A DNA stretch of 52,286 nucleotides from positions 1 to 52,286 of the forward strand of contig JAFRLY010000030.1 of assembly GCA_017431005.1 (NCBI GenBank), read 5' to 3'. Within the stretch, counting starts at the first letter, position 1; the number at the start of each line of letters is the position of its first letter. The notes beneath the pieces were generated by a model. The model made no database searches. It was not told the origin of the DNA and saw only the letters and a list, made by a program, of their open reading frames with translations. Shown in pieces: positions 48,546 through 52,286 of the stretch. A program made the translations under genes and the position numbers. Origin of the DNA: Clostridia bacterium. Lineage in GTDB: Bacteria > Bacillota > Clostridia > Christensenellales > Aristaeellaceae.

Positions 48546-49184
48546 ATGAAAACGATCATCATAAACGGCAGCCCCAGAAAAAACTGGAATACGGCGATGA
48601 TGCTGAAGGAAGCGCAGAAGGGCGCGGAGTCAGCCGGCGCTGAAACGGAGTACATTGATCTGTTCGACCTTTCCTTTACCGGATGCAGGTCATGCCTCGC
48701 CTGCAAGCGGAAGGATGCCGAGCGGTGCAGATGCTTCTGGAAGGATGATCTGTCCCCGGTCATCGACCGTATCTTTGCGTCGGACGCGCTGATCATCGGC
48801 TCTCCGATTTATCTGGGAGATATAACCAGCCAGGTGCGCGGACTGATCGAAAGGCTGCATTTCTGCGCACTGTCCTATGACGATTATGCAAACTACTTTA
48901 CCGGCAGGGTTAACGCGGGCATCATCCTGACCATGAATGCCCCGAAGGCTTATTACAATCTCGCCTACAGGAAGAAGGCGAAGGAAATCGCGCAGGCCTT
49001 CAGGGCGCTGAACGGATCGGTGGATGTATATGCCTGCTGCGATACTCTGCAGGTGAAGGATTACAGCAGGTATAACATGGCCGGTTTCGATGAGAGCCAT
49101 AAGAAGGAAATGCGTGAAAAACAGTTTCCGCTGGATCTGGAGGAAGCCTTCCGGATGGGCGCGAAGCTGAGCGGAGGGAAGTAA
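48546..49184 (+). CDS. NADPH-dependent FMN reductase / iron-sulfur flavoprotein-like
   Basis: A 212-residue flavodoxin-fold protein. The FMN loop is INGSPRKNWNTAMML, followed by the Cys-rich motif FTGCRSCLACKRKDAERCRC typical of iron-sulfur flavoproteins of anaerobes, and IGSPIYLGDITSQVRGLIER. GGAGG lies upstream of the ATG. It is a single transcription unit closed by a strong terminator. Two further flavodoxin-like genes lie in the next 3 kb on the other strand. Electron donor and acceptor are unknown. Confidence 0.92.
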   Translation: MKTIIINGSPRKNWNTAMMLKEAQKGAESAGAETEYIDLFDLSFTGCRSCLACKRKDAERCRCFWKDDLSPVIDRIFASDALIIGSPIYLGDITSQVRGLIERLHFCALSYDDYANYFTGRVNAGIILTMNAPKAYYNLAYRKKAKEIAQAFRALNGSVDVYACCDTLQVKDYSRYNMAGFDESHKKEMREKQFPLDLEEAFRMGAKLSGGK

Positions 49185-49197
49185 GTTGTTTCAGACA

Positions 49198-49225
49198 CGC
49201 GCAGGATCTGCTGCGCGGTTTTTTT
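49198..49225 (+). terminator. strong rho-independent terminator
   Basis: CGCGCAG (49198-49204) and CTGCGCG (49211-49217) form a GC-rich stem with a six-base loop, followed by G and seven T. It ends the flavodoxin-type gene at 49184. Confidence 0.92.
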
Positions 49226-49241
49226 CAGGGTTTCCGGAGCT

Positions 49242-49781
49242 TCAGATGAGCCTGCAGAAAGCTTCGATCTCGTCTGTTCTGTCCTTGAGCGCGTCTTTAT
49301 ATTCAACAGAGCACAAACCGAGATGACCGCAGCACTCAATTTCCAGATGACCGTAAAAATGCTCTATGCTGCTGATGATTCTCTCGCATTCCTTCATTCC
49401 CGGACCGGTGCGCAGCGCAATCGCATATCCCTTTTTGCCGGAAGGACTTGTTTTATGCGGCTCATGAGTGTTGCACCAGGGGGTGCATCTGTCGATGAAG
49501 GCTTTGTACTGCCCGGGGATATCCGCCCAATACGAAGGTGAAACCGAAACAATGATGTCCGCCCGTGCAAACTCATCCATCAGAACGTCCACATCGTCAT
49601 GCTGAATGCATTCAGCGGTTTTATGACAGCTTCTGCAACCCTTGCAGAATGCAAAATGATAATCATCGATGCATACAGCCTTTGTTTCATATCGTGTACA
49701 TAACCTTTCTGATACCAGTCTCACGATTTCAGCTGTTGCTCCGTTTCGGACAGGACTGCAATTGATGATCAGTGCGTTCAT
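49242..49781 (-). CDS. flavodoxin-family NAD(P)H oxidoreductase
   Basis: A 179-residue flavodoxin-like oxidoreductase. The FMN-binding loop is IINCSPVRNGATAEIV and the Cys motif is FCKGCRSCHKTAECIQHDD, with PSYWADIPGQYKAFIDR in the position of the second flavin loop. The family reduces quinones, azo compounds or protein partners with NAD(P)H. GAGGGTGTCTGACC precedes the ATG. It opens a minus-strand run with the HD gene behind it. Its function in detail is unknown. Confidence 0.92.
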   Translation of the reverse strand: MNALIINCSPVRNGATAEIVRLVSERLCTRYETKAVCIDDYHFAFCKGCRSCHKTAECIQHDDVDVLMDEFARADIIVSVSPSYWADIPGQYKAFIDRCTPWCNTHEPHKTSPSGKKGYAIALRTGPGMKECERIISSIEHFYGHLEIECCGHLGLCSVEYKDALKDRTDEIEAFCRLI

Positions 49782-49829
49782 GGTCAGACACCCTCACTTT
49801 GGTAAAGAAAATTCAGGGTTCATGCTCCG

Positions 49830-50318
49830 TTACAGACTGAATACTTCCTGAATCAGCTTTTTTCCGCTTTCCGTCCTTGCATGTGTTTCCAGGAATTTCC
49901 GGAGATTCTCCCCGGGATATTCATTTTCAGATGCATTGACAATGAAATCTGCCTCCAGCAGAATCTGCCAGTCCAAACCATCCACACCCTCATATGTGTG
50001 ATGATGTCCGACAACAAAGGACACTCTTTCGACCTGCGATTCTGTCAGATCTGTATCAGAAAAGAAAGCAGAGATCAACGCGGGACTTTCCTTTTCCTGC
50101 AGTTTTCCATTGGCATTGCCGTATTTTTCACGGCACATCGGACAGGCAATGTCGTGGGTAATAGCTTCCGCCTCAAGAATAAACTGTGTTTCCGGATCGA
50201 GCTTTTCCAGCTCGCCGATCGTTTTTGCGTAAGACCACACCTTCATGAAGTGTTCAATATCGTGGATGTTTCCGCCTGAAGACCGGATCATTTTCTCCAT
50301 GATCTGTGAAACAGTCAT
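49830..50318 (-). CDS. HD-domain phosphohydrolase
   Basis: A 162-residue HD protein with the metal-binding signature DIEHFMKVWSYA (H), ITHDIACP (HD), FVVGHHHTYEGVDG (HH) and EADFIVN (D). This is the full set for HD-superfamily hydrolases acting on phosphorylated substrates. The ATG at 50318 (MTVSQIM) is chosen; an earlier start is possible and both ribosome sites are weak. Substrate unknown. Confidence 0.88.
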   Translation of the reverse strand: MTVSQIMEKMIRSSGGNIHDIEHFMKVWSYAKTIGELEKLDPETQFILEAEAITHDIACPMCREKYGNANGKLQEKESPALISAFFSDTDLTESQVERVSFVVGHHHTYEGVDGLDWQILLEADFIVNASENEYPGENLRKFLETHARTESGKKLIQEVFSL

Positions 50319-50341
50319 TCTGAAACACCGCCCTTTCCGCA

Positions 50342-50536
50342 TTATTGCACATCATCAGGATATGCGTTCAGGAATATGCCGGCAAGGATTTTCGGATCGA
50401 TATTTCTTTGTGCGTCATCGAATGAAAACCATTCGCGGGAATATTCTGCCTGCCGCATTTCAGACAGAAGTTTCTTGCGCTCAGGCTGCTCCTGCAGTAA
50501 CAATATCCCTGAAGACACATCAGCAGGCACGTCCAT
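50342..50536 (-). CDS. short hypothetical protein
   Basis: A 64-residue hydrophilic, Gln/Glu/Asp-rich frame (PERKKLLSEMRQAEYSREWF) between the HD and GNAT genes on the same strand. Codon use looks natural, but the ribosome site before its ATG is poor. In another frame just upstream on the same strand, near 50535-50600, a stretch ends YERFAANEAQRLKQMIHVD before a TAA; that could be the tail of a lost gene. I recognise neither and cannot decide whether this is a complete gene. Confidence 0.4.
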   Translation of the reverse strand: MDVPADVSSGILLLQEQPERKKLLSEMRQAEYSREWFSFDDAQRNIDPKILAGIFLNAYPDDVQ

Positions 50537-50593
50537 TGTTAATCCACGTGAATCATCTGTTTTAGCCTTTGGGCTTCATTTGCGGCAAACCGT

Positions 50594-51106
50594 TCATAAA
50601 AAGGAACCGGGGCGTCTGATGACCATACGGGTCAGGTCCCAGGATTCATCCTGATATACGAAAGCATTTCTCTCAGTTTTATCTTCAGTAAAACCAACGC
50701 TTTCATAGCACCTGACAGCCTGTGTGTTCCCTGCGAAAACACGCAGATAAACCGCGTCCGCTTTGCTGATCCCAAAGGCATAATCCACCGCCAAACGAAG
50801 CATGGCTTTTCCGATCCCGCGTCCGCGTACAGCCGGATCCACGATCACGAATTTCAGATATCCTTCGTTTGTTACCGGATGAAGGGAATAGCAGAAAAAA
50901 CCGACAGCTTCTCCGTCATCTCCGACAGCCACAAACGGAGTGTCTCCGCTCTGAATCCGGATATCCCGCAGCACTTCGTCAAGGTTCTTTTTGCACAACG
51001 GATAATCAAAACGGTTGGCGCACCATAACGCATGCGTTCTCGGATCTGTGATCCAAGTCCTGATCACCTCAAAGACTTTTTCCGGAATACAAGGTTTCAG
51101 TCTCAT
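50594..51106 (-). CDS. GNAT-family N-acetyltransferase
   Basis: A 170-residue GNAT acetyltransferase with the acetyl-CoA motif VDPAVRGRGIGKAMLRLAV, a preceding beta strand EGYLKFVIV and the C-terminal LRVFAGNTQAVRCYESVGF typical of the fold. GAGGTACAGATC precedes the ATG. Substrates of such enzymes range from protein N-termini to polyamines; the sequence does not show which. It lies in a minus-strand run of small redox and modification genes. Confidence 0.92.
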   Translation of the reverse strand: MRLKPCIPEKVFEVIRTWITDPRTHALWCANRFDYPLCKKNLDEVLRDIRIQSGDTPFVAVGDDGEAVGFFCYSLHPVTNEGYLKFVIVDPAVRGRGIGKAMLRLAVDYAFGISKADAVYLRVFAGNTQAVRCYESVGFTEDKTERNAFVYQDESWDLTRMVIRRPGSFL

Positions 51107-51166
51107 GATCTGTACCTCGCTGTGGTATAAAAATCAAAACAGGTAAGCTTTTCAGGAAATATCATA

Positions 51167-51736
51167 TCAGTAGTACATATCGAATCCGTTTTCAAGTCTG
51201 TCAATATAGGTTTTTCCTGCTTCAACCAGTGCCGGAAGAATGTAATCCCTGTTGTAGCGCACCACCGGGATCCGGTCATATATGCGCATGCCCATGTGTG
51301 TCAGACCGCGTTCCAACTGCGTCAGGCATTCCAGTACTCCTCTTCCTGTTCCGCCGGCACATGCAACCAGAACGCAGCGCTTGTCAGCAAGGAAATGATT
51401 ATGTGCCGCGTCACACCTGCGAAGTCTGTCAAAGAATGCCTTGAAGCACTCCGTCATATCGGACCAGTAGACGGCGCTGATCCAGACAATTCCATCAACC
51501 TCCCGGAGTGTCTGATAGATCTCAGCAAAATCATCGCAGATTACGCAATTGCCCGTTTTGTTACATGTGCCCCAACCATTTCCGCAGGCGCGGCAATGTT
51601 CCAGTTTCATTCGATTCAGATGGAATTCTTTTACCTCGGCACCGGCATCATTGAGACCTTCCAGAAACTGGTTTTTTGCAGAAGCAGTCAGGCCGCCCAA
51701 ATTGGGGCTTGACCACAAAACAACTACCTTTTTCAT
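51167..51736 (-). CDS. flavodoxin-family NAD(P)H oxidoreductase
   Basis: A 189-residue FMN reductase-like protein with the loop LWSSPNLGGLTASAKNQFL and the Cys-rich ACGNGWGTCNKTGNCVICDDF that could bind a cluster. The segment VYWSDMTECFKAFFDRLRRCD is the usual second flavin contact. The ATG at 51736 is preceded by AAGGAGAAGATCAAA and is better than an earlier in-frame start. It is the third such reductase within about 3 kb. Its physiological partner is unknown. Confidence 0.9.
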   Translation of the reverse strand: MKKVVVLWSSPNLGGLTASAKNQFLEGLNDAGAEVKEFHLNRMKLEHCRACGNGWGTCNKTGNCVICDDFAEIYQTLREVDGIVWISAVYWSDMTECFKAFFDRLRRCDAAHNHFLADKRCVLVACAGGTGRGVLECLTQLERGLTHMGMRIYDRIPVVRYNRDYILPALVEAGKTYIDRLENGFDMYY

Positions 51737-51811
51737 TTTGATCTTCTCCTTCATCTATGTTTATGTATCTTCCGAGTTTTCTTTCCAAGGGGTATCCCGA
51801 CAAACTGGAAT

Positions 51812-52270
51812 TTAGAGTTTCAAAACAAGAATCGCTTCTCCGTCTTCTATCTCGCCCGTTTCCCTGAAGCCCGCCTTGTGGTACACGTGCAGTCCAACCT
51901 CATTCTCAGGTGCAGTCGACAGATAGATCGTGTCCACACCGTTCTCTTTGAAATACTTGATGACCTCATGAAGTGCCGCCTGACCGTAGCCCTTGCCCTG
52001 TTCGTTTTTGTCAATCATCAAACGCCAGAGACAATACCTGTCGACGGGATTCTCATCCTCGGGGTCCAAGGCGAGCATACAGAAGCCGACAATCTTTTCA
52101 CCCGCATAGATCGCAAATGGCCTCGCCGTGCCGGGTGCCCTGGCATTGGCTTCATCTGCCTCGCTTAGTGAATAATCGTTCTGCGCGACAAAGGGTTGAT
52201 CTTCGCGCACTGTGAGCGCCAGCACTGCTTTGCGATTAGTATCGTTAATCGGTTCCAGTTTGATTTTCAT
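51812..52270 (-). CDS. GNAT-family N-acetyltransferase (spermidine-acetyltransferase-like)
   Basis: A 152-residue GNAT protein. LWRLMIDKNEQGKGYGQAAL is the acetyl-CoA loop, and VYHKAGFRETGEIEDGEAIL is the typical end of the BltD/PaiA-type branch that includes spermidine acetyltransferases. An early VREDQPFVAQNDYSLSEAD fits the same branch. TGGAGG lies ten bases before the ATG at the very right edge of the window. Polyamine acetylation is plausible but not certain. Confidence 0.88.
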   Translation of the reverse strand: MKIKLEPINDTNRKAVLALTVREDQPFVAQNDYSLSEADEANARAPGTARPFAIYAGEKIVGFCMLALDPEDENPVDRYCLWRLMIDKNEQGKGYGQAALHEVIKYFKENGVDTIYLSTAPENEVGLHVYHKAGFRETGEIEDGEAILVLKL

Positions 52271-52286
52271 ATCCGTATCGCCTCCA

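Overview
The window looks like the chromosome of an anaerobic, fibre-degrading Bacillota (Clostridia-like) bacterium from a gut or rumen. The evidence is GGAGG ribosome sites before most genes, YesM/AraC-type two-component control of LplB/LplC-type sugar importers, several glycoside hydrolases, many FMN-reductase-like and Fe-S proteins, and a moderately GC-rich background interrupted by an AT-richer block. Species placement is inference; there is no rRNA, tRNA or CRISPR array to anchor it.

Layout. 1-134: the 3' end of a group II intron (domains V and VI). 297-2941: a murein transglycosylase fused to a phage-tail-type lysozyme domain, a polysaccharide deacetylase and a C39-like protease, none with a visible export signal. 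3038-8958: a transporter/signalling cluster. An ABC exporter with a degenerate GHKL-like N-terminus and an amino-acid ABC ATPase with an RsbW-like C-terminus flank a stand-alone STAS protein; next comes a fused lipoprotein/binding-domain/permease protein. The importer ATPase has an in-frame TAG inside its signature motif. 9125-15274: one minus-strand operon with binding protein, two permeases, histidine kinase and response regulator. 15701-17836: small membrane proteins, a CD3324-like/ParB-like fusion and a small P-loop kinase. 17837-20891: remnants of integrative elements (20-bp direct repeats, integrase tail, split excisionase). 20957-31795: an AT-richer alpha-glucan/alpha-xyloside island under a LacI repressor with ABC importer, two GH31 enzymes and one GH13. 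31914-40060: 5'-nucleotidase, HxlR/flavin-reductase pair, AI-2E family protein, GH53 galactanase and secreted GH13. 40129-47650: ThrH, NUDIX, a previously easy-to-miss double-glycine leader peptide on the minus strand, L,D-transpeptidase, a cystatin-like secreted protein, inositol phosphatase, small DMT protein, hydrolase, a ferredoxin-type aldo/keto reductase and a rhodanese lipoprotein. 47864-52270: flavodoxin-like reductases, HD and GNAT proteins.

The most unusual material is the coupling of ABC transporters to partner-switching-type domains (GHKL plus STAS) at 3038-8958, the permuted binding-domain arrangement in the fused importer, and the orphan double-glycine peptide at 41375-41521.
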